A DNA stretch of 64,000 bases from the NCBI GenBank assembly GCA_947306425.1, contig CAMZGO010000006.1, positions 52,276 through 116,275 of the forward strand, written 5' to 3'. Numbering within the stretch: position 1 is the stretch's first letter; every line of letters begins with the position of its first letter. Source of the stretch: an uncultured Elusimicrobia bacterium. GTDB taxonomy: Bacteria; Elusimicrobiota; Elusimicrobia; Elusimicrobiales; Elusimicrobiaceae. A model generated the notes under the pieces. It was given only the letters and a program-made list of their open reading frames with translations. It was not told the DNA's origin and did no database searches. Below, one piece after another: positions 54,088 through 60,903 of this stretch. Both the position numbers and the translations under genes were made by a program.

Positions 54088-54543
54088 ATGAAAGCAGTTT
54101 TTTTAGCAGTCTTATTTTTAGTTATCGGGGGTATAATCAGTTCATCAGTAAACAGTTCACTTAATGTTTGGTACAATTCATTAAATAAACCGTTTTTGAA
54201 TCCGCCCAATTTTGTTTTTATGCCGATATGGACTTTGCTATATATCTCGCTTGCTGTATTTATCTGGTTGATTGACAGGCAACAGCATAGCCCGCTTGTC
54301 ATTCAAGCAAAAAAATTATTCGTTTGGCAGCTTGTATTGAATTTTTTGTGGACACCTATATTTTTCGGTATGCAAAATATTTTAGCCGGTTTAATTGTTT
54401 TACTTATAATTGATTTTTTAGTTTTCCGTCTTATTAATATAAGTTATCAAATAAGCAAAGTTGCTACATTGATTATTTTACCGTATTTTTGCTGGCTTTT
54501 ATTTGCGACGTATCTAAACACAAGTTTGTTTTTGATAAATTAG
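54088..54543 (+). CDS. TspO/MBR-family membrane protein
   Basis: 151 residues, five membrane helices. The family pattern is visible: WYNSLNKPFLNPPNFVFMPIW near residues 31-51, then LLYISLAVFIWL, LNFLWTPIFFGM and the terminal YLNTSLFLIN. TspO proteins bind porphyrins and other hydrophobic ligands and act in stress signalling in bacteria. Ribosome site AAGGAG. RNA copy B follows about 25 bases after its stop. Confidence 0.93.
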   Translation: MKAVFLAVLFLVIGGIISSSVNSSLNVWYNSLNKPFLNPPNFVFMPIWTLLYISLAVFIWLIDRQQHSPLVIQAKKLFVWQLVLNFLWTPIFFGMQNILAGLIVLLIIDFLVFRLINISYQISKVATLIILPYFCWLLFATYLNTSLFLIN

Positions 54544-54567
54544 TTTTTTTTACCTGATAAAAAATGC

Positions 54568-54821
54568 TATACTAATTTTAGAGAAATTTTTTTAATGCGG
54601 GGCTAATACCCCTGAAAAAATTATCTGTTTTTAGAGCCTTGCCCTTGGGGTAAGGAAAGCTTTAGAAAAGTGCTATGAGATCTAAATACAGCGTACAGGT
54701 ATAAGATTAGTGGAGTTATAAACCTCTGATTTTATACCGAGCGTTTATCATATTTTGATAAATCACGGCTGTTTTTATTTGGGTTTTCTCATAGCACCTA
54801 AATATATCAGCCGTTTTTTTA
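54568..54821 (+). ncRNA. Structured leader RNA with terminator-loop pseudoknot, copy B
   Basis: A -10 box TATACT (54568-54573) precedes it; the -35 is weak. The 5' part has an AATTTTTTT/AAAAAATT stem around GGGG/CCCC, the linker ATCTGTTTTTAGAG, and a CCTTGCCC/GGGTAAGG hairpin. GTGCTATGAG (54670-54679) is perfectly complementary to CTCATAGCAC (54788-54797). Between them ACAGCGTACAGGTATAA...TTATACCGAGCGTTT is shared with copy C. ACGGCTG (54765-54771) pairs with CAGCCGT (54808-54814), followed by seven T. The next start codon is 23 bases beyond. A downstream GGCTGA can also pair with TCAGCC, giving a competing hairpin around the T run. Confidence 0.8.
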
Positions 54822-54843
54822 TGGCTGATTTAACGAGGTAATT

Positions 54844-55248
54844 ATGGCAAATAATATTAAAGAACAAATAAAAGAGTTCAGCGAACTTATAAAAAAATAT
54901 CCGCATGTAAAAGAATTTTATATTTACAGGTCTTATTTATATGAGAAAACTAAACAGTATCAAAAAGCCATTGAAGATTATAAGATGATAGTTCCTGCAT
55001 ATTATCTTAATTTTGATATAGCCGGTGTTTGCGAACAAAATGGTTTAATTAAAGAAGCAGAAAGATTTTACACCCAAGCAATAAACGAAGATAAAAAGAA
55101 TATACACAAATACTTTCACAGAATATATTTTTATATACGAATAAAAGAAATTGAAAAAGCAATATTAGATTGCAAAACAGTATTAGAAATTTCCCCAAAA
55201 GAAGAAACTGTTAAAACACTCAAAAAAATACTAACCGAAAGAATATAG
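54844..55248 (+). CDS. Small TPR-repeat protein
   Basis: 134 residues, no signal peptide, made of about three tetratricopeptide repeats (KEFYIYRSYLYEKTKQYQKA, EQNGLIKEAERFYTQAINED, IKEIEKAILDCKTVLEISPK). A protein-interaction scaffold of unknown partner. It is the only gene with this class of upstream RNA in the window that is not a pilin, and has ribosome site GAGG. It may belong to the same regulon and be linked to pilus biogenesis (inference). Confidence 0.8.
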   Translation: MANNIKEQIKEFSELIKKYPHVKEFYIYRSYLYEKTKQYQKAIEDYKMIVPAYYLNFDIAGVCEQNGLIKEAERFYTQAINEDKKNIHKYFHRIYFYIRIKEIEKAILDCKTVLEISPKEETVKTLKKILTERI

Positions 55249-55284
55249 AACAAAAAAACAAGCACTTTCAATTTTCCTTTCTTA

Positions 55285-55314
55285 TTGAACGGCGCACACT
55301 CATTTTGCTAAAAT
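55285..55314 (+). promoter_or_regulatory. Promoter for leaderless gatC
   Basis: -35 TTGAAC (55285-55290), 18-base spacer, -10 TAAAAT (55309-55314). The ATG of gatC is 6 bases downstream and no Shine-Dalgarno is present, so +1 probably coincides with the start codon. Confidence 0.5.
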
Positions 55315-55320
55315 ATAACT

Positions 55321-55596
55321 ATGGAAACAAATTTACAAGAATTAAAACAAATAGCAAAACTTGCTAAAATAGAGCTCTCGGCGCAAGAGGAAGAAAAACT
55401 TATTAAACAAATTGCTTCCGTCGTAAATTGGGTGGAAGAAATACAAAAAGTTAATACTTCCGCTTTAACTTGCGTACCTGCTGATTTCACACCAAAGCGT
55501 GCAGACAGCCCTGTTCACTTTGAAAATGACGCCGCTTTGGTTGCCGCTTTCAATGATAAGCGAGATAGTTTACTTAAAGTAAAGAAGGTTTTATGA
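55321..55596 (+). CDS. gatC: Asp/Glu-tRNA amidotransferase subunit C
   Basis: 91 residues with the GatC pattern: LKQIAKLAKIELSAQEEEKL, VNWVEEIQKVNTS and the C-terminal KRADSPVHF and FNDKRDSLLKVKKVL. A small wrapping subunit that stabilises GatA in the GatCAB complex, which makes Gln-tRNAGln and/or Asn-tRNAAsn by transamidation. The stop overlaps gatA by 4 bases. Confidence 0.93.
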   Translation: METNLQELKQIAKLAKIELSAQEEEKLIKQIASVVNWVEEIQKVNTSALTCVPADFTPKRADSPVHFENDAALVAAFNDKRDSLLKVKKVL

Positions 55597-56975
55597 AAGC
55601 AATAGATATAGCAAAAAAAGTTAATTCAGGCGAAGTTAGTGCCTTGGAAATAATTACGGAAACTTTAACCGGTATTAAAGAAAAAAACCCTTCTTTAAAT
55701 GCTTTCCTTGAAGTTTTTGAAGAAGATGCCATTAAACGCGCCAAAGAAATTGATACGCTTCCTCAAAACCAAAAGGGAAAGTTGGCCGGTGTACCTATTG
55801 CAATAAAGGATAACATTTTATATGAAGGGCATGTTTGTTCGTGTGCTTCAAAAATGCTTGCAAATTATAAAGCACCTTACAATGCTACCGTAGTACAAAA
55901 ACTTTTAAAAGAAGGCGCAATAATTGTGGGCAGAACCAATATGGACGAATTTGCCATGGGTTCTTCAAATGAAAATTCTGCTTTCGGGCCTGTTAAAAAC
56001 CCGCTTGACTTGGCGCGCGTTCCCGGCGGTTCTTCAGGAGGAAGTGCAGCCGCGGTTGCAAGCGGTATGGTGCCTGTTGCACTTGGTTCTGATACAGGCG
56101 GCAGTATACGCCAGCCCGCATCTTTTTGCGGGGTTGTAGGTATTAAGCCGACTTACGGTAGCGTGTCCCGTTATGGCTTAACTGCATTTGCAAGCAGTGC
56201 GGACCAAATCGGGCCGATAACAAATAATATAGAAGATAATGAACTTGTTTTATCAGTAATTTCAGGTGAAGATAAAAATGATTCCACCTCAAAACCTTAC
56301 CCCAAAAATAAAGAGGAAAAACAAAATTTCACACTCGGTGTTCCTAATGATTTTTTGGTTAATCTTGAGCTGCCAACTGCCGAGGCTTTTAAACAGTCTA
56401 TAGAATTATTTAAATCAAAAGGCGTACAAATAAAAGAAGTAGCCTTGCCGCATGCGAAGTTTGCTGCGCCTTGCTATCATATTTTGACGGCAAGTGAAGC
56501 AAGTTCTAATTTGGCGCGCTTTGATGGTTTGCGTTACGGTTATAATGTAAAAGATGCAAAAGATTTAGAAGACACTTATTTGAAAAACCGCTCCGCCTTT
56601 GGGCCGGAAGTTAAGCGCAGAATTATACTTGGCACTTTTTCTTTAAGCAGTGCTCACTCCGGAGATTTTTATTTACAGGCGCAAAAAGTGCGTGAACTTA
56701 TTAAGCAAGACTTCCAAAAAGCATTAAAAGAAGTTGATGCAATTATTATGCCCACCACTCCAAACGGTGCTTTCAAAATAGGGGAAGTGGAAAATATTTT
56801 AACTTTATATTTGGCTGATTTATTCACTTGTCCTGCGAATATGGCAGGTGTTCCCGCTATTACAATTCCTTTTGGTAAAGATAAAAATAATATGCCGCTC
56901 GGTTTGCAAATTTGCGGTAATTATTTTGATGAGAACTTATTATATAAGATTGCAAAATTAGCGGAGGGGGAATAA
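55593..56975 (+). CDS. gatA: Asp/Glu-tRNA amidotransferase subunit A
   Basis: 460-residue amidase-signature enzyme releasing ammonia from glutamine. Catalytic Lys in VPIAIKDNILYEG, Ser pair in RVPGGSSGGSAAAVASG and GSDTGGSIRQPASF. TNMDEFAMGSSNE and KPTYGSVSRYGL are also typical. gatB is not in this window. Slightly shorter at the C-terminus than average (about 480) but complete in motifs. It overlaps the Nudix gene start by one base. Confidence 0.96.
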   Translation: MKAIDIAKKVNSGEVSALEIITETLTGIKEKNPSLNAFLEVFEEDAIKRAKEIDTLPQNQKGKLAGVPIAIKDNILYEGHVCSCASKMLANYKAPYNATVVQKLLKEGAIIVGRTNMDEFAMGSSNENSAFGPVKNPLDLARVPGGSSGGSAAAVASGMVPVALGSDTGGSIRQPASFCGVVGIKPTYGSVSRYGLTAFASSADQIGPITNNIEDNELVLSVISGEDKNDSTSKPYPKNKEEKQNFTLGVPNDFLVNLELPTAEAFKQSIELFKSKGVQIKEVALPHAKFAAPCYHILTASEASSNLARFDGLRYGYNVKDAKDLEDTYLKNRSAFGPEVKRRIILGTFSLSSAHSGDFYLQAQKVRELIKQDFQKALKEVDAIIMPTTPNGAFKIGEVENILTLYLADLFTCPANMAGVPAITIPFGKDKNNMPLGLQICGNYFDENLLYKIAKLAEGE

Positions 56976-57409
56976 TGATTTTGCCTGAATTTTCTTGCGG
57001 CGGGGTTGTTTTAGACGGCAACAAAGTCTTGATTATTAAAGTAAAGACGATGAAAGGCCGCAAAATTTGGACTTTCCCCAAAGGACATATAGAGGAGGGA
57101 GAAACACCCCGTCAAGCCGCTTTGCGCGAAGTTTTGGAAGAAACAGGCTACCGCGCAAAAATCATCCGCCCGCTTTTAAAAGTGCGTTACTCTTTCACAT
57201 TAAAAGGCAATTTTATTAAAAAAGCAGTTCAGTGGTATTTAATGAAAAAATTGGTTCGTATCGGCAAACCTGACACTTCCGAAATACTTGCTGTTGATTG
57301 GGTTTCCTTAAATAAAGCAAAAGAAAAGATTGATTATCCTTCCGATGCTCGTTTGCTTGAAATAGTTTCCGGTACGCAAGTTTACAATCCAAGTGTAGAA
57401 GATTTGTAA
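56975..57409 (+). CDS. Nudix hydrolase
   Basis: 144 residues with a complete Nudix box GHIEEGETPRQAALREVLEETGY split over residues 34-56 (pattern GX5EX7REVxEExG). Begins LPEFSCGGVVLDGNKVLII. Resembles the diadenosine-polyphosphate or general NDP-X hydrolases; the substrate is not predictable. It is translationally coupled to gatA and followed by the promoter of RNA copy C. Confidence 0.92.
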   Translation: MILPEFSCGGVVLDGNKVLIIKVKTMKGRKIWTFPKGHIEEGETPRQAALREVLEETGYRAKIIRPLLKVRYSFTLKGNFIKKAVQWYLMKKLVRIGKPDTSEILAVDWVSLNKAKEKIDYPSDARLLEIVSGTQVYNPSVEDL

Positions 57410-57411
57410 TA

Positions 57412-57440
57412 TTGACAATTTTTTTAAAAATTGTTAAGAT
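57412..57440 (+). promoter_or_regulatory. Promoter of structured RNA copy C
   Basis: -35 TTGACA (57412-57417), perfect consensus; 17-base spacer; -10 TAAGAT (57435-57440). It begins right after the Nudix stop. The predicted start is near 57447. The TTGTTAAGAT context is shared with the promoter at 35730. Confidence 0.7.
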
Positions 57441-57446
57441 TTTGTA

Positions 57447-57706
57447 TTACATTGTTGGAGCATTATTATTAATGAAGGGTTAAAAACCCTTAAAAATTTT
57501 GAATCTGTTTTGCGGAATCGTAATAATTACGAAGAGCCCAAAAGGGCACAGTTCTAATCCTCAAACAGCGCTACAGGCATGAAATTGACGGAATTGCAAG
57601 CCGCCGGTTTCATGCCGAGCGTTTGTCAATTTTATTTATAAATTTGGTAAACCACGGCTGTTATATTAGGTTATTAGAACTGGCTTGATATAACAGCCGT
57701 TTTTTA
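57447..57706 (+). ncRNA. Pilin-leader structured RNA with terminator-loop pseudoknot, copy C
   Basis: Best-formed copy. 5' hairpin AAGGGT/ACCCTT, linker AATCTGTTTT, hairpin TCGTAA/TTACGA. CAGTTCTAAT (57549-57558) is a perfect complement of ATTAGAACTG (57673-57682). Between them lie ACAGCGCTACAGG and a 9-bp hairpin GGCATGAAA/TTTCATGCC ending CCGAGCGTTTGTC. The terminal hairpin is 12 bp perfect, ACGGCTGTTATA/TATAACAGCCGT (57654-57665 with 57689-57700), its loop contains the pseudoknot strand, and six T follow. The pilin start codon is 25 bases after the T run. Confidence 0.85.
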
Positions 57707-57730
57707 TTTTTAAAATTAGGAGAAAAAATT

Positions 57731-58222
57731 ATGAAAAAAAATAAAAATAAACAAGGGTTTACCCTTATTGAGTTGTTAGTAGTTGTTTTAATTATCGGTA
57801 TCCTTGCTGCTATTGCCTTGCCGCAGTATAGAAAAGCTGTAGCAAAAGCAGAGTTGGCACAAATAATAACTGTAACAAAAAGTATAAAGCAAGCCCAAAA
57901 TAGATATTATTTGGTTCAAGAGAAATACAGTGGTACGTTAAATAATTTGGATATTGAAATAAAAGATAAAAATGTTACCTGTACTATAGGCGATTCCTAC
58001 GGCGGTTATGTTTATTGCTATAATAAAAACTTTGCTTTATGGAGTTATTATAGTCTAAATATAACTGAGTGTACAGCAAAAACTACAAATTTAAATTCAC
58101 CTTTAGGATATGCTTGCAAAGATTTTCTTAAACCTAATACATGTTCTATCATTGCAACCGGTGCTTGTTTAGGCTTAGGTATAAGTAATTGTTTATATTG
58201 CAAATCAAAACAAGTCTTCTAA
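57731..58222 (+). CDS. Type IV pilin
   Basis: 163 residues. Leader MKKNKNKQG| then [18 protein letters not shown] with Glu5. The helix continues [20 protein letters not shown]. The C-terminal domain is Cys-rich (eight cysteines, including [13 protein letters not shown]). Ribosome site TTAGGAG 8 bases from the ATG, just after the terminator of RNA copy C, so its mRNA must derive from read-through of that hairpin. No other promoter fits in the gap. Confidence 0.95.
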   Translation: MKKNKNKQGFTLIELLVVVLIIGILAAIALPQYRKAVAKAELAQIITVTKSIKQAQNRYYLVQEKYSGTLNNLDIEIKDKNVTCTIGDSYGGYVYCYNKNFALWSYYSLNITECTAKTTNLNSPLGYACKDFLKPNTCSIIATGACLGLGISNCLYCKSKQVF

Positions 58223-58230
58223 AAAATTAT

Positions 58231-58259
58231 TTGCAAAGCACTAACAATTTTGTTATAAT
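58231..58259 (+). promoter_or_regulatory. Promoter of the rpsF operon
   Basis: -35 TTGCAA (58231-58236), 17-base spacer, -10 TATAAT (58254-58259). Same boxes and spacing as the promoters at 53444 and 63650. The predicted start is about 58266, giving a 100-base leader. Confidence 0.7.
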
Positions 58260-58265
58260 ATTTAC

Positions 58266-58351
58266 AGGAAAAGATATTCCTTGGATTAATGGTGATTTCC
58301 AAAAATATCTAGGCATTAACGAGGTAAATATTACCCCGTCGTGCTTTTTTT
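58266..58351 (+). promoter_or_regulatory. Ribosomal-protein leader with attenuator hairpin upstream of rpsF
   Basis: A first stem AGATATT/AATATCT (58272-58278 with 58304-58310) contains TTGG/CCAA. A second stem ACGaGGTAA/TTACCcCGT (58319-58327 with 58331-58339), extended through an internal loop by GCA/TGC, is followed directly by seven T (58345-58351), a terminator-like end. CCG lies at the internal loop, which recalls the S6:S18 autoregulatory leader known upstream of rpsF. The match to that motif is from memory and not verified. Confidence 0.55.
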
Positions 58352-58367
58352 ATGTGAAAACAGGACT

Positions 58368-58700
58368 ATGAAGAAATACGAATCAGTAACAATACTTAAA
58401 CCGCAACTCAATGATAATGAAGTTGCCGCCTTGGTTGAAAAAATTAAAGGCCTGATTGTCGCGGATAAAGGCGAAGTTCTTTCCGAAGAAAAACTTGGCC
58501 GCAGACGTTTAACACACGAAATCAATAAAAACCGTGATGGCTTTTACCTTTATTTTAGGTTTAAAGCCGAGCCGTCTTTCGTCAAGAAATTTAACGATAC
58601 CTTAAAACTTAATAACTCTATTTTGAGGAATGTCGTTATGTCTTACGAAGAACCAAAAAATAAACCTGCTAATAAAGCCAAAGCAGAAGTAGCAGCATAA
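58368..58700 (+). CDS. rpsF: 30S ribosomal protein S6
   Basis: 110 residues from ATG at 58368 (MKKYESVTILKP), preceded by GGA. Core motifs LGRRRLTHEINKNRDGFYLYFRFKAEP. Binds the central domain of 16S rRNA together with S18. Followed by an Ala/Lys-rich tail. The order rpsF-ssb-rpsR-rplI is a widespread conserved operon. Confidence 0.97.
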   Translation: MKKYESVTILKPQLNDNEVAALVEKIKGLIVADKGEVLSEEKLGRRRLTHEINKNRDGFYLYFRFKAEPSFVKKFNDTLKLNNSILRNVVMSYEEPKNKPANKAKAEVAA

Positions 58701-58701
58701 T

Positions 58702-59115
58702 ATGGCAAGAATTCCTGAAATCAATTTTATTATGGTATCCGGCCGCCTTACGCGTGACCCGGATATCAGAATGACCCAAAAGGGTAGCACCGTTTGTTCT
58801 TTTTCTATTGCCAATAACAGGTCTTATTTAGACCCAAGCACAAACGAGTGGAAAGATGAAGTCGCTTATATTTCAATTACGGCATTTGCCGGTTTGGCGG
58901 ACCGCTTAAAAGAGAAAATTAAAAAAGGTACTCCTATCATAGCGGAAGGCCGCCTCGTTATGAGCGAATTTACCGATAAAAACGGACAACAAAGGCGCGA
59001 ACTCCGCATAAATGCGAACCGCGTTCAAGTTATCCCTGCCCCTGTTTCTCAGGAAGGCGCAAGTTCTGCCGAGGTCCAAACCGAAGCAGAAGTTGAAGAT
59101 GATGTACCATTTTAA
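58702..59115 (+). CDS. ssb: Single-stranded DNA-binding protein
   Basis: 137 residues. OB-fold with INFIMVSGRLTRDPDIRMTQKG, ISITAFAGLADRLKEKIKKG, IIAEGRLVMSEFTDKNGQ. The acidic C-terminal tip ends EVEDDVPF, the protein-interaction tail of bacterial SSB. It starts 1 base after the rpsF stop. Confidence 0.97.
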   Translation: MARIPEINFIMVSGRLTRDPDIRMTQKGSTVCSFSIANNRSYLDPSTNEWKDEVAYISITAFAGLADRLKEKIKKGTPIIAEGRLVMSEFTDKNGQQRRELRINANRVQVIPAPVSQEGASSAEVQTEAEVEDDVPF

Positions 59116-59133
59116 ATAATTAGAGGAAGAAAA

Positions 59134-59472
59134 ATGTCAGAAGAAAATATTGAAAATAAAGAAGTAAACGCTGCCCCTGCTGCCGAACCAGCCAAAACCG
59201 AAGGTGTTGCCAATACACAAGAAAGGCCGGCACGCCCTTTTGGCAAAAAGCGTTTTGAAGCAAGGCGCAAAGTCTGCAAATTTTGTGCAGAAAAAATTGA
59301 TAATGTTGATTATAAAAATATTCAACTCATCAAAAGTTTTACCATGGAAAGCGGTAAAATTTTGTCCAGGCGCATTACCGGCACTTGTGCTAAACATCAG
59401 CGCCAAATAACCAAGGCAGTTAAAAGGGACAGAAATTTGGCCTTTTTAGCATATTGCTTACCGAAAAAATAA
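59134..59472 (+). CDS. rpsR: 30S ribosomal protein S18
   Basis: 112 residues. The last 75 match S18 (CKFCAEKIDNVDYKNIQLIKSF, GKILSRRITGTCAKHQRQITKAVKRDRNLAFLAYC). An N-terminal extension of about 35 residues is acidic then Pro/Ala-rich. The CxxC plus later Cys suggest the zinc-binding (C+) form of S18. Ribosome site AGAGGA. Confidence 0.97.
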   Translation: MSEENIENKEVNAAPAAEPAKTEGVANTQERPARPFGKKRFEARRKVCKFCAEKIDNVDYKNIQLIKSFTMESGKILSRRITGTCAKHQRQITKAVKRDRNLAFLAYCLPKK

Positions 59473-59493
59473 ATTTGTAACAGGAGTTTTAAA

Positions 59494-59949
59494 ATGAAAG
59501 TTATTCTCAGAAAAGATGTTAAAAATTTAGGTACGGTTGGCGAAATTGCCGAAGTTAAACCGGGTTATGCACGCAATTATTTAATTCCGCAAAATTTGGC
59601 GGAAATTGCAACACCTGCCGCAATTAAAAATTGGGAACTTGGTGCAGAACAACGCAAGAAGAAAATTGAAGCTGATCTTGCTGCTGCCAAAGAGGAAGCC
59701 AAAAAACTTAACGGTATAGTTTTAACCTATGAAAGAACCGTTAATATTGAAGGCGTTGTCTTTGGTTCAGTCACCAAAGCAGATGTTCAAAAAAGTTTGG
59801 CTGATTTAGGTCATAAGGTTTCAAAAAATAATATTGAAATTTTTACACCTATCAAAAAAATCGGTGAAACAGAGGTTTCAATTTACTTTAAACCTACTGT
59901 TTACGCGAAAATTATCATCAAACTTAATGCCGTAGAAGAAAAGAAATAG
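59494..59949 (+). CDS. rplI: 50S ribosomal protein L9
   Basis: 151 residues: MKVILRKDVKNLGTVGEIAEVKPGYARNYLIP at the N-terminal rRNA-binding domain, connecting helix, and C-terminal domain with FGSVTKADVQKSL. Ribosome site CAGGAG. It ends the rpsF operon, with a strong terminator after it. Confidence 0.97.
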   Translation: MKVILRKDVKNLGTVGEIAEVKPGYARNYLIPQNLAEIATPAAIKNWELGAEQRKKKIEADLAAAKEEAKKLNGIVLTYERTVNIEGVVFGSVTKADVQKSLADLGHKVSKNNIEIFTPIKKIGETEVSIYFKPTVYAKIIIKLNAVEEKK

Positions 59950-59967
59950 TTCTTTATTAGTTCTGTT

Positions 59968-60009
59968 TTTAACCGCCTGTCCTATTACGAGAGCAGGCGG
60001 TTTTTTTTA
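59968..60009 (+). terminator. Terminator of the rpsF-ssb-rpsR-rplI operon
   Basis: Stem AACCGCCTG / CAGGCGGTT with a 14-base loop, then eight T. It lies about 20 bases after the rplI stop and may also block transcription from the convergent pilin side. Confidence 0.9.
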
Positions 60010-60045
60010 TAATCTCACTCTTAACTTTTCCAATTTTGTAAACAA

Positions 60046-60588
60046 TTAGAATACTTTATTCATGATATAATAATTATGAGTACCTGAAGAAAATCCTTGT
60101 GGAGTTAATAAATTACTTCCACTCCATTTTCTATATGAAATATGTTTACATAAATTATTTGCTCTTTCATTATTTTTATTTGCTAGACAAAAACTTCTTT
60201 TATGCACGTGAGGGTTTGTAATCCAAATACCGAATTTATAATCGTTTTTTGCACAAGTAATAGCAGCTGTTGCCCCACCCTCCGGTACCATACAACAATA
60301 AAAATCGTTCATTACACCACATGCGGCGGTATCGTTATAAGTTCGCTTTTTAATATAACCGTCAGGTAAACCGATATCTAGGCTTTCAAAGTCATAAGGA
60401 AATTGATTATTAATCATATAAAAATTTTGATAAGCATCCGCAAATTTATTTGCTAAAGCATTTAATTTAGAAAATTCTGCTTTATCTACTGCTAACTTAT
60501 ATTGTGGCAGAGCAACCGCCGCTAAAATTCCGATAATTAAAACAACAACCAACAATTCTATTAAAGTAAAACCTTTTTTATTTTGCAT
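60046..60588 (-). CDS. Type IV pilin
   Basis: 180 residues. Short leader MQNKKG| then [18 protein letters not shown] with Glu5. The helix continues YKLAVDKAEFSKLNALANKF. The variable domain has six cysteines (CGVMNDFYCCM and others). It is convergent with the rplI operon. RNA copy D lies about 70 bases upstream on the same strand; a GAAGG ribosome site precedes the ATG. Confidence 0.95.
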   Translation of the reverse strand: MQNKKGFTLIELLVVVLIIGILAAVALPQYKLAVDKAEFSKLNALANKFADAYQNFYMINNQFPYDFESLDIGLPDGYIKKRTYNDTAACGVMNDFYCCMVPEGGATAAITCAKNDYKFGIWITNPHVHKRSFCLANKNNERANNLCKHISYRKWSGSNLLTPQGFSSGTHNYYIMNKVF

Positions 60589-60657
60589 ATTTATACCTTC
60601 TAATATTTACACCTTTCAAATAATTTCGGGCTTGGGTAAATAGCAAAAATAAGCAAC

Positions 60658-60870
60658 AAAAAAGCGACGATATTTACCTAAGCCATTAGCGTAACCTGTG
60701 TAAATAACCGCCGCTACTGTACACATATGAAAATATGCATACTGAAAGCAACGACTATTCTTAGGACGCTAATGTGCCTTACGGGGAACCCCGCCCGGCG
60801 CGTGCGGACTTTATCCGCACTTCCTAAAAATAACCTGTACTTTTAGTACTTACTAAAAGTATATCATTTT
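60658..60870 (-). ncRNA. Pilin-leader structured RNA with terminator-loop pseudoknot, copy D
   Basis: On the minus strand: -10-like TATACT, then a 10-bp hairpin ACTTTTAGTA/TACTAAAAGT (60839-60860), linker ATTTTTAGGAA, hairpin GTGCGG/CCGCAC (60802-60820) and CGGGG/CCCCG. CATTAGCG (60767-60774) complements CGCTAATG (60684-60691), which lies in the loop of the terminal hairpin GCGGCGG-TATTTAC/GTAAATA-TCGTCGC (60664-60714), followed by six T. A second crossing pair, CCTAAG/CTTAGG, lies next to it. Stems are more GC-rich than in the other copies. Confidence 0.75.
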
Positions 60871-60903
60871 TTGAAAAGTTTTGAGAAGTATTTTTTATAA
60901 AAA

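Noticed and set aside
54568..54821. Structured RNA as RNase P RNA, tmRNA, 6S RNA or SRP RNA
   Set aside because: Those are single-copy genes. Five diverged copies in 64 kb, each before a coding sequence and ending in a pseudoknotted terminator, do not fit.
57447..57706. Structured RNAs as c-di-GMP (GEMM) riboswitches, which are known near pilin genes
   Set aside because: GEMM aptamers are about 90 nt with two parallel helices and a tetraloop-receptor contact. The present RNAs are 190-260 nt, have a terminator-loop pseudoknot and show no GEMM core by eye. The ligand remains open.
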